Shown here one piece after another: positions 26,741 to 36,893 of a stretch of DNA of 50,194 nt. A program made the position numbers and the translations under genes. The stretch's first letter is position 1, and each line of letters starts with the position of its first letter. This stretch comes from a bacterium (GTDB lineage Bacteria > Pseudomonadota > Alphaproteobacteria > Rhizobiales > JAKIUO01). Under the pieces are notes generated by a model. The model had not been told where the DNA came from, made no database searches, and saw only the letters and a program-made list of their open reading frames with translations. The stretch is from the NCBI GenBank assembly GCA_024228495.1, contig JAAETJ010000134.1:1-50194 (forward strand). The letters are read 5' to 3'.

Positions 26741-27037
26741 GTTATGTCTGTCCAGGCAGGCTTCATATTTACGCAACCAACTCCGTCGGCCCGTTCGCAA
26801 ATATTTACGGCTATACTCGGTGCATGCTCGGCTCACTTTATGTCGCCGGGACAATAATCTTGTCAAATAGCCCGGCCGCGGACTGCCCTCGAACAGGATA
26901 TTATAATCGATAGAGCCTTCAGGACCATTCCAGTACAAGGGATCATAGCCAAAACTCCCGTTGCCTGCCGCTGCAGGACTTAAAGCCGTTAACGACACTG
27001 TGCCCAGTGTCATCAAGATGATGAATGTTTTCTTCAT
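26738..27037 (-). CDS. Small secreted protein of unknown function
   Basis: I chose the ATG at 27037 (MKKTFIILMTLGTVSLTALS), seven bases after GGAGG, giving 99 residues. The frame is open further but lacks a better ribosome site. A signal peptide with likely cleavage after SPAAA is evident. The mature protein is aromatic and basic. Its end pairs two Cys around RRSWLRKYEAC, recalling the short Arg/Tyr/Cys tail of BA14K-like proteins, but I cannot assign it. Its stop overlaps the end of repeat copy 2. Confidence 0.6.
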   Translation of the reverse strand: MKKTFIILMTLGTVSLTALSPAAAGNGSFGYDPLYWNGPEGSIDYNILFEGSPRPGYLTRLLSRRHKVSRACTEYSRKYLRTGRRSWLRKYEACLDRHN

Positions 27038-27314
27038 TGTCATGCCTCCATGAAATTTTCCAGGCTGATTGCGAGCATTGTCCAATCAACCGCACTATCA
27101 GTCCAGCAGAAAAATCAAACCGTTCGTCAATCATCATCAATAGCTGATGATCAAAGCCAAGTGGCACCCATTTAGCACATATTGGCACTGCTTCCAGCCG
27201 ATGATCATTTTGTTACCGGCAATTTTTATCATTTGCCCCGTTTCAATAGAATTGCTAGCGAATGAAAAAACAATCTTTTATTTAATAGCTTAAAGCTGTT
27301 TTGAGGTCGTGGTC

Positions 27315-27698
27315 TCATTCAAGAGGCAGAGGCTGGCCTTCTCGCAGATCACCACGATTAATGAGTTCGCGGCGATGACGCTCATCGGCAGAAACGGCTT
27401 TCTCGTCTTCTGATACAAACCTGTCAGCCGCGCCAGATGATGTTGGGCCATGTTGAGCGGTAGAAGAAGCCTGCGTCTGAGCGCTGGAATCTGGCAAATA
27501 AACAACAGCCCCCTCTTCCCCCAAGGGGACAATGGAGCCGGTCTCAGCCGGGGCGTTCAAGATGGTGGGTTGCTGATTTTCCTGAGACGCACCGCTGCCA
27601 ATGCCAGCGATATTACCGCCCAGCACGGAGGGTGACACAGTGCAACCCGAGAGCATCAGCATCAAAAAGATGCCGGGTACAAGCAATATCTGCTTCAT
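27315..27698 (-). CDS. Small lipoprotein of unknown function
   Basis: 127 residues with a signal peptide and lipobox (LMLSGC, Cys near 19). The mature part is polar, Ser/Gln/Glu-rich and probably disordered (SSTAQHGPTSSG), ending in a charged stretch (DERHRRELINRGDLREGQ). I do not recognise a family. It stands alone, about 140 bases from the next lipoprotein gene upstream. Confidence 0.6.
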   Translation of the reverse strand: MKQILLVPGIFLMLMLSGCTVSPSVLGGNIAGIGSGASQENQQPTILNAPAETGSIVPLGEEGAVVYLPDSSAQTQASSTAQHGPTSSGAADRFVSEDEKAVSADERHRRELINRGDLREGQPLPLE

Positions 27699-27838
27699 GT
27701 TTTGAGCAGTTCCCCACTTTCTTCAAAAACTCACACCTTTATGGGGCGATGCTCAAGAAGATTGATAAACATTCTTATGACCAGCTTTTGATCACCGGAA
27801 TTTCATAAGAGAATAACATCATAGCAATATCAAGTGAA

Positions 27839-28540
27839 TTATTTCTGACTTGAAAAACGAAATTCGGATTGTCCAAAACTGGGCTTTTTCACCACACTTT
27901 CAGCTTGCGCCATTTTTGCCGCCCTGATTTCGTCAGCCGTCAACTCGTGGGTCGCATTGACGCCAGAACCATTAATGAAGCCACCAAAAATCAGCTCTGT
28001 GCTCTCTTCTGGCGCGACTTGCGCGCGCACGGCAGTCGCGGGAACCATCTTCGCTTTTGGTGCTTTTGCTGCAATCACTGGCGTTGCAACATGTACTGCT
28101 CTGGCCTGAATTTTAGGCTTCACAACTGCTTTGGCGATGACTTTTTTAGCACTATCAGCTGACGATTTTTTTTCCTTGATCATCCGCGCCACTGATTTTT
28201 TGCGCATTTTACGATACGGACGCCTGACGGGTATGGGAGGCTTCCCGGCTTTCGCATTTACAATGGGCTTGGCTGCCTCGCCAGCCTTTAACCTAACCGC
28301 CTGTTTAACTTTCGCATCTGGAGTTTTAGCCGCAAACTCTGGCTGTTTCTCTGCATCATCAGATGACTTTTTCGCGGCGGCAGAAGCCGTAGGCTTGTCT
28401 GCTTGCAGGGGGGGAGAGGTCAAGTGAGCGCTGTTTTTGAGGGCCACACCACTGCCTGAATTGCCACAGGCGCCGAGCGCAAGCGGCAACAATATTGCCA
28501 AACCAAGAGACAGAAACTTTCTTGCTGATATAACAGTCAT
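27839..28540 (-). CDS. Lys/Ala-rich lipoprotein of unknown function
   Basis: 233 residues with a lipobox (LALGAC, Cys near 26) after a hydrophobic signal. The mature part is dominated by Lys, Ala and Val (KKSSDDAEKQPEFAAK, RPYRKMRKKSVARMIKEKK), is highly basic, and is likely extended in the periplasm. No domain is recognised. The composition would suit spanning the periplasm or binding peptidoglycan or LPS, which is speculation. It lies just downstream of ubiB. Confidence 0.65.
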   Translation of the reverse strand: MTVISARKFLSLGLAILLPLALGACGNSGSGVALKNSAHLTSPPLQADKPTASAAAKKSSDDAEKQPEFAAKTPDAKVKQAVRLKAGEAAKPIVNAKAGKPPIPVRRPYRKMRKKSVARMIKEKKSSADSAKKVIAKAVVKPKIQARAVHVATPVIAAKAPKAKMVPATAVRAQVAPEESTELIFGGFINGSGVNATHELTADEIRAAKMAQAESVVKKPSFGQSEFRFSSQK

Positions 28541-28592
28541 TTATTCGTACTTTATCTCGTTATACAAATTCCGAGGCAGAGAGATACGCACC

Positions 28593-30191
28593 TTATGAGG
28601 CCAGTATAGCGCGGAACTGGGGGAAAAGTAAGACAATTGCCATTGCCACAAGTGACAGGGCACCAATCCACAAAGCCAGCTGGCCCATACGTCCGTGCTG
28701 CCGCTGGGCGCGGGCCAGTTTTTCAATGCTAGCATCATCGAGATGAACACCATTCTTTGTCGCATTGCCAAGCGCTTCAACAGTGCGAGCACCCTGTAGT
28801 AGCAGGCTTGGCATATCCGTTACGATCTGCCCCATCTTGCTACTCTCGTCTCGCAACTCACGCAATTTGCCCGCCACACCCAAGGTACGTTCCATCCATT
28901 CCTTGACCACAGGCCCGGCAGTTGTCCACATATTGAGCTGTGGATTAAGCGAGCGGGCCACCCCCTCCACTACCACCATGGTTTTCTGCAGCATCAGCAG
29001 TTCAGGCCGCGTTTCCATATCGAATACCTGGGTATAATGGAACAATTGCCCCAGCAGCCCCCCCATGGAGATCTCATCGGCCGTGCGTCCTTGAATGGGT
29101 TCACCAACGGCTCGCAACGCCTGCGCGAAACTGGCAACACTATGGTGATCAGGAACATAGCCAGCATCAAAATGCATCTGCGCCGATCGAGCATAATCAC
29201 GATTGATAAAGCCGTTGAGAATAAGCGCCAGATAGCGCTGCTCTTGCAGACCAAGCCGCCCCATAATGCCAAAATCGATGGCAACAATATCGCCATTTTT
29301 ATCAATGAACAGATTGCCTTGATGCATATCAGCATGAAAAAAACCGTCTCTCATGGCATGACGCAAAAAGGATTGAATGAGATGGGCACCCAATGCCTTG
29401 GTGTCATGCCCCGCCGATTTCACCGCCTCAACATCATGTAAGGGAATACCATTGATCCATTCCGTTGTCAGAACCCTTTGCGAAGTTCGTGACCATTCGA
29501 TGACCGGCACCCGAAAGCCGCTATCATCAGCAATATTTTCCGACATTTCGGAAATCGCAGCCGCTTCTAGGCGTAAATCCATTTCAAGCGCGACCGAATT
29601 GGCCAGCGTATCAACGATGGCCACGGGCCGTAACCGTTTGGCAGCCGGATCAAAGCGCTCGGCCAGACGGGCCGCTTCATAAAACGTCTTGAGATCATTG
29701 GCAAAGCGCTTGTCGACCCCGGGACGCAAAACCTTGACTGCGACCCAGCGCTCACCTTTTTCATCACGAATCAGCGCTTTATGCACTTGCGCAATAGAAG
29801 CGGCAGCAACCGGCTCACTGAATTCGGCGAACAGCTCATTCACAGGAGCCCCGAGTTCGCGTTCAATCACAACCATTGATTCTTGCATGGAAAAAGGCGG
29901 CAAGCGGTCTTGCAATTTCGTCAGCTCCGCAGCCATATCCTTGCCGACCAGATCATCTCTGGTGGCCAGGAACTGCCCCAGCTTGACATAGCTTGGACCA
30001 AGACGTGTGAGCGCTGGCGTAATGCCTTGATGCTTTTTAAAGGGCCGCCACCATAGAGGTGATGACAACATTTTAAGCGCATTGAAGCCAGCTGGTGCCT
30101 CGACGCCGGGAGGCGGGATCGGTACACCATAGCGCATCAGCGTGAGCCCAGCCCTTACCAGCTTGAACATATTCGTGATGGATGCCATCAA
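28593..30191 (-). CDS. ubiB: Ubiquinone biosynthesis kinase-like protein UbiB
   Basis: Atypical ADCK/ABC1-family protein needed for coenzyme Q synthesis at the inner membrane. The 532 residues include the family-specific KxGQ motif (K70-L-G-Q, then FLATRDDL), the Ala-rich loop AAASIAQVH that replaces the glycine-rich loop, VAVKVLRPG with the ATP-binding Lys, HADMHQGN and DFGIMG. Two hydrophobic stretches at the C-terminus (about 495-530) anchor it. It lies 39 bases downstream of ubiE on the same strand, the expected operon. Confidence 0.95.
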   Translation of the reverse strand: MMASITNMFKLVRAGLTLMRYGVPIPPPGVEAPAGFNALKMLSSPLWWRPFKKHQGITPALTRLGPSYVKLGQFLATRDDLVGKDMAAELTKLQDRLPPFSMQESMVVIERELGAPVNELFAEFSEPVAAASIAQVHKALIRDEKGERWVAVKVLRPGVDKRFANDLKTFYEAARLAERFDPAAKRLRPVAIVDTLANSVALEMDLRLEAAAISEMSENIADDSGFRVPVIEWSRTSQRVLTTEWINGIPLHDVEAVKSAGHDTKALGAHLIQSFLRHAMRDGFFHADMHQGNLFIDKNGDIVAIDFGIMGRLGLQEQRYLALILNGFINRDYARSAQMHFDAGYVPDHHSVASFAQALRAVGEPIQGRTADEISMGGLLGQLFHYTQVFDMETRPELLMLQKTMVVVEGVARSLNPQLNMWTTAGPVVKEWMERTLGVAGKLRELRDESSKMGQIVTDMPSLLLQGARTVEALGNATKNGVHLDDASIEKLARAQRQHGRMGQLALWIGALSLVAMAIVLLFPQFRAILAS

Positions 30192-30230
30192 TCCTGCCCT
30201 AACCCCAAATTTCCGTTTACCAATGTCGCT

Positions 30231-30992
30231 CTATAATTTCCAGCCTGAATGCATCGCCGCGATGCCGCCGGACAGATTGCGGTATTTGATCTGCTCGAAC
30301 CCGGCCTGCTCGATCAACGACACGAAGTCATCTTGCGGTGGAAATTTACGGATGCTCTCCACCAGATATTGATAGCTGTCACGATCTCCCGATGTCAGCT
30401 GCCCAAGATGGGGAATGACATTAAAAGAAAACAGATCATAGATCTTGTCAAGCATGGGAACCTCAACTTTTGAAAACTCCAGACACATGAAACGCCCGCC
30501 GCGCTTTAGCACTCTTCGCGCCTCGCTCAGGGCTTGATCAATATGAGTGACATTGCGAATACCAAAGGCAATCGTATAGGCATCAAAACTATTGTCAGGA
30601 AAAGGCAGACATTCGGCATTGCCCTGCACAAAGGACAAGCGCTCGCTATAGCATTGCTCATGCGCCCGCTTTTCGCCAACCCGCAGCATTTCTCCAGAAA
30701 TATCGCAAATCACCGAGCGTGCCTTTGGATTGCCAGCCTTGAGCAACCGCATGGCAATATCACCTGTGCCACCAGCCACATCAAGATGATAATAGTTTTG
30801 GGTGCCTTGCGGGGGCGCCAGCCAGTTGATAAACGCCTCTTTCCACAAACGGTGCATGCCACCTGACATCAGGTCGTTCATCAAGTCATATTTTTCCGCG
30901 ACGCTCGAAAAAACCTCGTTAACAAGGCCTTGGCGCTGATCTTCTTTTACGGCCTTGAAACCAAAGCTTGTGGTGCTGTTTGCGTCTGCCAT
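30231..30992 (-). CDS. ubiE: Ubiquinone/menaquinone C-methyltransferase UbiE
   Basis: Adds the C-methyl group in ubiquinone synthesis using SAM. 253 residues, standard size. Motifs include [17 protein letters not shown], the SAM loop [26 protein letters not shown] and MCLEFSKVE, and the protein ends with [13 protein letters not shown], typical of UbiE. It starts at ATG 30992, divergent from mutM, and is followed closely by ubiB. Confidence 0.96.
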   Translation of the reverse strand: MADANSTTSFGFKAVKEDQRQGLVNEVFSSVAEKYDLMNDLMSGGMHRLWKEAFINWLAPPQGTQNYYHLDVAGGTGDIAMRLLKAGNPKARSVICDISGEMLRVGEKRAHEQCYSERLSFVQGNAECLPFPDNSFDAYTIAFGIRNVTHIDQALSEARRVLKRGGRFMCLEFSKVEVPMLDKIYDLFSFNVIPHLGQLTSGDRDSYQYLVESIRKFPPQDDFVSLIEQAGFEQIKYRNLSGGIAAMHSGWKL

Positions 30993-31086
30993 ATCCGTTC
31001 CATTTCAACTATTCAGCGCAACCATAGCGCAGCGGGACTGTGCGCGCTATGGTGCAGTTTGTCCATGGTTTAAATGAGGGATGAAT

Positions 31087-31962
31087 ATGCCGGAATTGCC
31101 CGAAGTTGAAACGGTTATGCGAGGGCTGGTGCCGGTCCTTGAAGGCGTACAAATTGTCCGCGTCAAGCAAAACCGCCCTGACCTGCGCTTCCCGTTTCCC
31201 AAAGAGTTCAAACGCCGCCTTGAAGGCAAATTGGTCGGCTCTTTGAAAAGGCGCGCCAAATATCTTCTGATTCCCCTGCAGAGTGAAGACGATAGTACCG
31301 AAAACCTCGTCATGCATCTGGGCATGAGCGGCCGTGTAACGATCCAGAAGCCGGGCGATAAACCTCCCAACGATCTGCCAAACCCGGTCCACGATCATGT
31401 AGTGTTGCATCTCTCGAACAAAGTGGTTATCCGCTACAATGATCCGCGCCGCTTTGGTTTTATGACGCTGGTCGGAGACGATGAATTGTCAAGCCACAAG
31501 CTTTTTCGCGACATTGGCCCCGAACCTCTTGGCAATCAATTTCATGCCAGCCATCTAGCGAGCAGCGCCATCAACCGCAAGGCACCGCTCAAATCATTCC
31601 TGCTAGATCAAAAAACCGTTGCCGGGCTTGGCAATATCTATGTTTGCGAGGCTTTGTTTCGCACCCGCCTTTCACCACTCAAAAAGGCCATGTCGCTAGC
31701 ACGCAAAGACGGCAAGCCAACCATCGCAACCGAGCGTTTGACCAAAGCCATCAAGGAGGTTTTACTTGAAGCTATCGAAAAGGGGGGATCGACCTTGCGC
31801 GATCATCGCTTGATGGATGGCTCGCTCGGCTATTTTCAGCACAGTTTTGCAGTCTATGGACGCGAAGATACTCCCTGTCCCCGGCCAGAATGTCAAGGTA
31901 CCATCAAGCGCATATCACAAGCGGGGCGCTCGACCTTTTACTGTCCGAAATGCCAAAAGTAA
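31087..31962 (+). CDS. mutM: Formamidopyrimidine-DNA glycosylase
   Basis: Excises oxidised purines (8-oxoguanine, FaPy) from DNA. I start at 31087, not at the ATG two codons upstream, because the catalytic N-terminal proline must follow Met (MPELPEVETV, Pro2 and Glu3). The upstream GAGG lies at proper spacing. Further motifs are the NLVMHLGMSGR loop, the H2TH segment LLDQKTVAGLGNIYVCE and the C-terminal zinc finger (CPRPEC ... FYCPKCQK). It is divergent from ubiE, as usual in Rhizobiales. Confidence 0.96.
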   Translation: MPELPEVETVMRGLVPVLEGVQIVRVKQNRPDLRFPFPKEFKRRLEGKLVGSLKRRAKYLLIPLQSEDDSTENLVMHLGMSGRVTIQKPGDKPPNDLPNPVHDHVVLHLSNKVVIRYNDPRRFGFMTLVGDDELSSHKLFRDIGPEPLGNQFHASHLASSAINRKAPLKSFLLDQKTVAGLGNIYVCEALFRTRLSPLKKAMSLARKDGKPTIATERLTKAIKEVLLEAIEKGGSTLRDHRLMDGSLGYFQHSFAVYGREDTPCPRPECQGTIKRISQAGRSTFYCPKCQK

Positions 31963-32043
31963 GAAATGCCAAAAGCTGGAAATATAGACGACTACAAGCG
32001 CGCCGGAACAAGCCGCCGCGTTTAAATAAAGAGTGTAACCTGA

Positions 32044-32517
32044 TTAGCCCTTTTGTTCTTTGTCAGCAATCTTCGTGATCGCATCCATAATATGCACGAG
32101 AGAGAGCAGGAACTCTTCGCGTTCCTTTTTAGGCAATGCTTTTAGAATACGTTGATCCGCCGTCAGGGCAGCTGGCAAAGCTGAAGCCAGAGCCTCTTTG
32201 CCTTTTGCCGACATGCGCACCGCATAAGCGCGTGCATCTTCCCTTGTTCTCTTGCGTCGCAACAGACCTTTCTTCAGCATGCGCCGAATAATATCGGCCA
32301 GTGTTGATCTGTCTATGCCAGTTTTGTCCACGAGCGCCGTTTGCGACAGGCCCTCACTTTGAGAAACAGTCAGCAGCACGGCATATTGCCTTGGCGTCAG
32401 GCCAGCATCGCTCATTTCTTCATGAAAGACGTCACCGGCATATTGTTCAACGCGGTGCAAGAGGTGGATGGGAGATCTGTCTAGTCTGATCTTGGTCATG
32501 ATATTTATATTCGTCAT
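32044..32517 (-). CDS. MarR-family transcriptional regulator
   Basis: 157-residue winged-helix dimeric regulator. The DNA-binding part is evident in LTPRQYAVLLTVSQSEGLSQ, DKTGIDRSTLADIIRRM and the wing KRTREDARAYAVRMS. Ligand and targets are unknown. An ATG six codons in (MTKIRLDRSP) could be the real start, and neither has a clear ribosome site. It converges with mutM. The neighbouring gene does not suggest a target. Confidence 0.88.
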   Translation of the reverse strand: MTNINIMTKIRLDRSPIHLLHRVEQYAGDVFHEEMSDAGLTPRQYAVLLTVSQSEGLSQTALVDKTGIDRSTLADIIRRMLKKGLLRRKRTREDARAYAVRMSAKGKEALASALPAALTADQRILKALPKKEREEFLLSLVHIMDAITKIADKEQKG

Positions 32518-32753
32518 GAGATAATCTATTTTTTCAGACGGCCAGGCTGGTGCATACTAATGAATGGGGGGGGACACACCTAGCTGCTCGTCAGGGTTAA
32601 AGAAACCTTCCCCATCTAAGTCTTGATAGTAGACCGAAACAAGGAGCGAGGTCTACGTATGTTTATTTCTTTTCTACAATAAAATAAAGTAAACTGAAAT
32701 AGGTATGTTTATCAGTAGTACGAATACGCATCATTTGTAACTGGAATGATTAT

Positions 32754-33356
32754 TCACTTTTCGTCCTCAGTGCTGAATTTTTGAATGATGCCGACTTGCG
32801 CGACAGCAAATACCATGGTCAGGGAGATAAACCCGAACACTTTCACCTTGATCCAGATATCGGTCGAAAAGCTTCTCCACACGACTTCATTTAACAGAGC
32901 CAGACAGGCGAAAAAAATCGCCCAACGCCAGGTCAGAATACGCCAACCCTCTGGTGTAAGAGAAAAAGCCTCATCAAACATTATTTTTAAAAAGGGTCTA
33001 TTAAGCAATATGCCGGTGGATAGCACCACGGCAAACAAAAGATAGATAAAAGTAGGCTTCATCTTCAAAAAGGTTTCGTCCGCCAGATAAAGGGTCAAGC
33101 TACCAAACACCATGACCAGCACGGCTGTGACCAACGGCATCGTAGGCAGTTTTTTAAAAATCGTAAAGCTGGCTACGAGTGAAATCAGCGTGGTCACCAT
33201 CAATGCGGCAGTCGCTGGAAAAAAAGCGTTGCCTTTACCGGCCACAGCCTGTGGTAGATAGGCATCAAATACATCAGGTTGCTTGCCGGCAACATACCAG
33301 ATCGTAAAAAATACTACCAACGGGCCAAGATCAAGGAGCAGTTTAATGAGCGGCAT
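32754..33356 (-). CDS. yciB: Inner membrane septation protein A (YciB/IspZ family)
   Basis: 200 residues with five or six membrane helices. Family signatures are LLDLGPLVVFFTIWY near the start, FPATAALMVTTLISL, NRPFLKIMFDEAFSLTPEGW and WRWAIFFACLALLNEVVWR. It is linked to septation and envelope maintenance. It lies immediately downstream of ftsY on the same strand, the ftsY-yciB order common in Rhizobiales. Confidence 0.92.
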   Translation of the reverse strand: MPLIKLLLDLGPLVVFFTIWYVAGKQPDVFDAYLPQAVAGKGNAFFPATAALMVTTLISLVASFTIFKKLPTMPLVTAVLVMVFGSLTLYLADETFLKMKPTFIYLLFAVVLSTGILLNRPFLKIMFDEAFSLTPEGWRILTWRWAIFFACLALLNEVVWRSFSTDIWIKVKVFGFISLTMVFAVAQVGIIQKFSTEDEK

Positions 33357-33381
33357 ATAAATTCACTTTCTTCACAAAAAT

Positions 33382-34599
33382 CTAAATCTGCGCAATCGCT
33401 TTGGCGAACTCTTCCGCCTTGAAAGGTTGCAAGTCTTCCACCCCTTCGCCAACGCCAATAAAATGCACAGGCAACTTGAACCGGTCGGCAATGGCCACGA
33501 GGATACCGCCTCTTGCCGACCCGTCAAGCTTGGTCATTACGAGCCCAGTCACATCGACGGCTTCACCAAACACCTTGGTCTGATTAAGGGCATTCTGGCC
33601 GGTGGTCGCATCCAGCACCAATAACACCGCATGAGGAGCCGACGCATCCAGTTTTTTCATGACGCGGACAATCTTTATCAGCTCATCCATCAAATGCACC
33701 TTGTTTTGCAGTCGCCCCGCCGTATCCATCATCAACACGTCCACACAGGCCGCTTTGGCCTCGCTCATGGCATCATAGGCAAGAGAAGCAGCATCCGAAC
33801 CAATCTCGCGCTTGACCACAGGGGCACCCGTACGCTTACCCCAAACTTCCAACTGCTCAACGGCGGCGGCGCGAAACGTATCTCCCGCTGCCAGCATGAC
33901 CTTCTTGCCTTCACCGCCGAATTTACGCGACAGCTTGCCTATTGTCGTGGTTTTGCCTGCGCCATTGACCCCGGCCATCAAAATAACAAACGGCTTGGCC
34001 GCTTGATCAATTTGCAAAGGTTGTGCAACCGGCCCCAATACACTTTCAACTTCACTGGCCAAAACATCTTGCACTTCATGCGTGCTAATATCCTTGTCAA
34101 GACGTGTTTGCGCCAGCTTATCGGTGATGCGCATGGCCGTATCGACACCCAGATCGGCCTGAATGAGAATATCTTCCAGCTCCTGCAGCGTGTCTTCGTC
34201 CAGCTTGCGCTTGGTGAAAATGCCTGTAATGCCTTCACTTAAACGCGTCGAAGACTTTGTCAGCCCTTGTTTGAGACGGCCAAACCAGTTGCGCTTGGCG
34301 GGAGATTCCGTGTCCTCAACAATCCGGGTTGGCTCCTGCGAGGATGCGGGTTCTTCCTCCACAATCACCTTTTCAACGCTCACTTGCTCTGGGGCAGGCT
34401 CCGTTTCAGGGGCAGCCTCTAGCGCAGATGCTTCCTCTACCCCGGGAGAAGCCTCGTGCTCTGATGAAACCTCTGTTTCTGTTAAATTCTGGGGCTCTAG
34501 AGATGTTTCAACTTTATTGCCAAACATACGGCTAAACAGGCCTTTTTGGGGCTTCTTCGCGCTCTTGTCTTCAGGTTCGTTCACAATGCTCTCTCCCAC
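33382..34599 (-). CDS. ftsY: Signal recognition particle receptor FtsY
   Basis: GTPase that docks SRP-ribosome complexes at the membrane. 405 residues: an acidic N-terminal A domain (about 1-105, many Glu), the helical N domain, and the G domain with GVNGAGKTT at 210-218, DTFRAAAVEQL, MDTAGRLQNK and TKLDGSARGG. Its start overlaps the end of mtaB by 19 bases, so the two are translationally linked. It is followed by yciB. Confidence 0.96.
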   Translation of the reverse strand: MGESIVNEPEDKSAKKPQKGLFSRMFGNKVETSLEPQNLTETEVSSEHEASPGVEEASALEAAPETEPAPEQVSVEKVIVEEEPASSQEPTRIVEDTESPAKRNWFGRLKQGLTKSSTRLSEGITGIFTKRKLDEDTLQELEDILIQADLGVDTAMRITDKLAQTRLDKDISTHEVQDVLASEVESVLGPVAQPLQIDQAAKPFVILMAGVNGAGKTTTIGKLSRKFGGEGKKVMLAAGDTFRAAAVEQLEVWGKRTGAPVVKREIGSDAASLAYDAMSEAKAACVDVLMMDTAGRLQNKVHLMDELIKIVRVMKKLDASAPHAVLLVLDATTGQNALNQTKVFGEAVDVTGLVMTKLDGSARGGILVAIADRFKLPVHFIGVGEGVEDLQPFKAEEFAKAIAQI

Positions 34600-35885
34600 A
34601 GAACAATCTCTTCGCGTGCACTTTCATCCATCACGCTTTGTCCAAGCAGCATATGATCATCACTCACCCCGGTGACAAGGGCCTTGATCATCGCTCCTGA
34701 TCTTGCCGGCTGATCGAGCCTGATTTCAGCGAATTGCGGCGTACGGCCAATGAGTCCACGTTCCACCAGCACCTGCACGGTCTGTCCCTGTTGGGATTTC
34801 AGATATTGATCAAGACGCTGTGCGCCTTTTTCGCGCAAGCGCGCCGCCCTTTGCTTCACCACCACGCCATTTAATTGCGGCATGCGAGCAGCCGGGGTGC
34901 CCTCTCTCGCGGAAAAGGGAAAGACATGCAAATAGGTCAAACCGCAATCGTCAACATGGCGCAAACTGTTTTCAAACATCTCATCGCTCTCGGTCGGGAA
35001 GCCCGCTATAATATCAGCGCCAAACACCATATCGGGCCGCCGTTCGCGAATCATAGCGCAAAATTCTACAGCCTTGCTCGTATTGTGACGCCTCTTCATG
35101 CGCTTCAAGATCATGTCATCCCCCGCTTGCAGGGATACATGCAGATGTGGCATCAAACGAGGCTCATGGGTGATCAGTTCCAACAGAGCGTCATCACACT
35201 CCACCGCATCAATGGAACTGATACGCAAACGCGCCAGCTCCGGCACCAAAGCCAATATTTTGGCACTCAATTTACCAAGCGTCAGCGAACCTGGAAGATC
35301 TGCCCCATAGGCGGTAATATCGACCCCCGTCAGCACCACTTCGTTAAAACCTTCTCCGCACAAACAACGGATCTGCTCGACAATATCGCCCGCCGGTACA
35401 GAGCGTGAATTGCCTCGACCATAAGGAATAATGCAAAAGGTGCATCGGTGATCGCAGCCGTTTTGTATCTGTACATAGGCCCGCGCCCGTCCACCAAACC
35501 CTTTGATCATGTGCCGGGCGGTTTCTTCGACCGCAAAAATATCGTTGACTTTTACACGCGTTAGCTCCCCGGCCCGCAAGCCCTGCCAAGTCAGGGCGTT
35601 CATTTTGTCGTCATTGCCGATGATGAAATCGACTTCATCCATTTTCTCATATTGACCCGGATTGATCTGGGCCGCGCAGCCGGTGACGATGATGCGCACA
35701 TCTGGATTATCACAACGTAGCTTGCGGATGCTTTGGCGGCTCTGGCGCACCGCTTCATTGGTTACGGCACAGGTATTGACGACGATGGCTTTTTCAACGC
35801 CTGCCTCGCTCATCTTCGTGCGCATGACTTCGCTCTCAAAGCTGTTGAGGCGGCAGCCAAAGGTAATGATTTCCGGTTTGCTCAT
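34581..35885 (-). CDS. mtaB: tRNA t6A37 methylthiotransferase MtaB
   Basis: Radical-SAM enzyme that adds a methylthio group to t6A at position 37 of ANN-decoding tRNAs. I start at the ATG at 35885 (MSKPEIITFGCRLNS). The frame opens 45 bases earlier without family residues. The UPF0004 domain has three Cys (FGCRLN, VNTCAVT, VTGCAAQ), the radical-SAM domain has CDHRCTFC, and a TRAM-like tail follows. The reading FGCRLN rather than GCxxN marks MtaB rather than MiaB. It overlaps ftsY. Confidence 0.93.
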   Translation of the reverse strand: MSKPEIITFGCRLNSFESEVMRTKMSEAGVEKAIVVNTCAVTNEAVRQSRQSIRKLRCDNPDVRIIVTGCAAQINPGQYEKMDEVDFIIGNDDKMNALTWQGLRAGELTRVKVNDIFAVEETARHMIKGFGGRARAYVQIQNGCDHRCTFCIIPYGRGNSRSVPAGDIVEQIRCLCGEGFNEVVLTGVDITAYGADLPGSLTLGKLSAKILALVPELARLRISSIDAVECDDALLELITHEPRLMPHLHVSLQAGDDMILKRMKRRHNTSKAVEFCAMIRERRPDMVFGADIIAGFPTESDEMFENSLRHVDDCGLTYLHVFPFSAREGTPAARMPQLNGVVVKQRAARLREKGAQRLDQYLKSQQGQTVQVLVERGLIGRTPQFAEIRLDQPARSGAMIKALVTGVSDDHMLLGQSVMDESAREEIVLWERAL

Positions 35886-35979
35886 GATCGATATGATGGT
35901 TATGGTATGTGGTCGGAACGTGTCTTTCAAGACGCTTCCGACATTGGCAACAAAACTCTTCTAAAGAAGGATATACAGC

Positions 35980-36771
35980 ATGGAGAGTCTTTTGACACTC
36001 GATAATCTCTTCACTCTGGTGATGCTGGTTTTTTTACAGATCGTGCTGGGCTTTGACAACCTGCTTTATATCTCCATTGAATCAAAAAGAGTGAGCCAAG
36101 ACAAGCAATCATATGTGCGCAAAACAGGGCTGGGACTAGCCATTTTGTTTCGCCTTGTGCTGCTATTTGTCATTCTGACGGCTGTTGATCAGTTTCAGAA
36201 TAAGCTGTTTGGGATCGATATTGCGGGGCTGATCACGGGGTCGTTCAATGTACATTCCCTAATTGTGCTGCTGGGCGGCCTGTTTATCATCTATACTGCC
36301 ATCAAGGAAATTCAGCATATGCTGGCGGTCGACGAGATCGAGCATGTCAATGGCGGGGCCCAGCGCACGGTCGCCATGGCCATTACCATGATCATTATTA
36401 TGAATCTGGTGTTCTCCTTTGATAGTATCTTATCCGCCATGGCCCTCACAAAACTATTTGCGCTGATGGCAACCGCGATCATCATTTCGGGCATCTTGAT
36501 GATTGTTATGGCCGACCAAGTCGCCGAGTTTTTGAAGAAAAACCGTATGTATGAAGTGCTGGGGCTGTTTATTTTGCTGATTGTCGGGGTCATGCTGCTC
36601 TCTGAAGGCGGCCATCTCGCGCATCTGCATCTGCTCGGCCAGCCCGTCGAAGCCATGGCCAAAACCACCTTCTATTTCGTCATTATCACATTAGTGATTG
36701 TCGATCTCATCCAGTCGAGATACCAAAGAAAGCTGCTGGCGCAGAAGGATAAAGAGGTCCACAGCACCTAA
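35980..36771 (+). CDS. TerC-family integral membrane protein
   Basis: 263 residues with about seven membrane helices. Two acidic motifs within helices, GFDNLLYI near 24-31 and FSFDSILSA near 146-154, are those of TerC/Alx proteins, which have been linked to metal (manganese) export during protein secretion. The name comes from tellurite loci, but no tellurite genes are here, so metal homeostasis is more likely. It diverges from mtaB across a 94-base gap. AAGAAGGA precedes the ATG. Confidence 0.87.
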   Translation: MESLLTLDNLFTLVMLVFLQIVLGFDNLLYISIESKRVSQDKQSYVRKTGLGLAILFRLVLLFVILTAVDQFQNKLFGIDIAGLITGSFNVHSLIVLLGGLFIIYTAIKEIQHMLAVDEIEHVNGGAQRTVAMAITMIIIMNLVFSFDSILSAMALTKLFALMATAIIISGILMIVMADQVAEFLKKNRMYEVLGLFILLIVGVMLLSEGGHLAHLHLLGQPVEAMAKTTFYFVIITLVIVDLIQSRYQRKLLAQKDKEVHST

Positions 36772-36893
36772 TATTACAAAAATTTAGTCTTGTTTTAGCC
36801 CCAATAAGGCCTAGGATGTATTATTAGTGGAGGTCAGGTACAAGCAACTATGAACGGTTACGGGCCGTTAAATTACGTAAGGGGCACATACTG

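Noticed and set aside
35980-36771. Tellurite resistance role from the TerC name
   Set aside because: No other ter genes nearby. The family is broader and linked to metal export.
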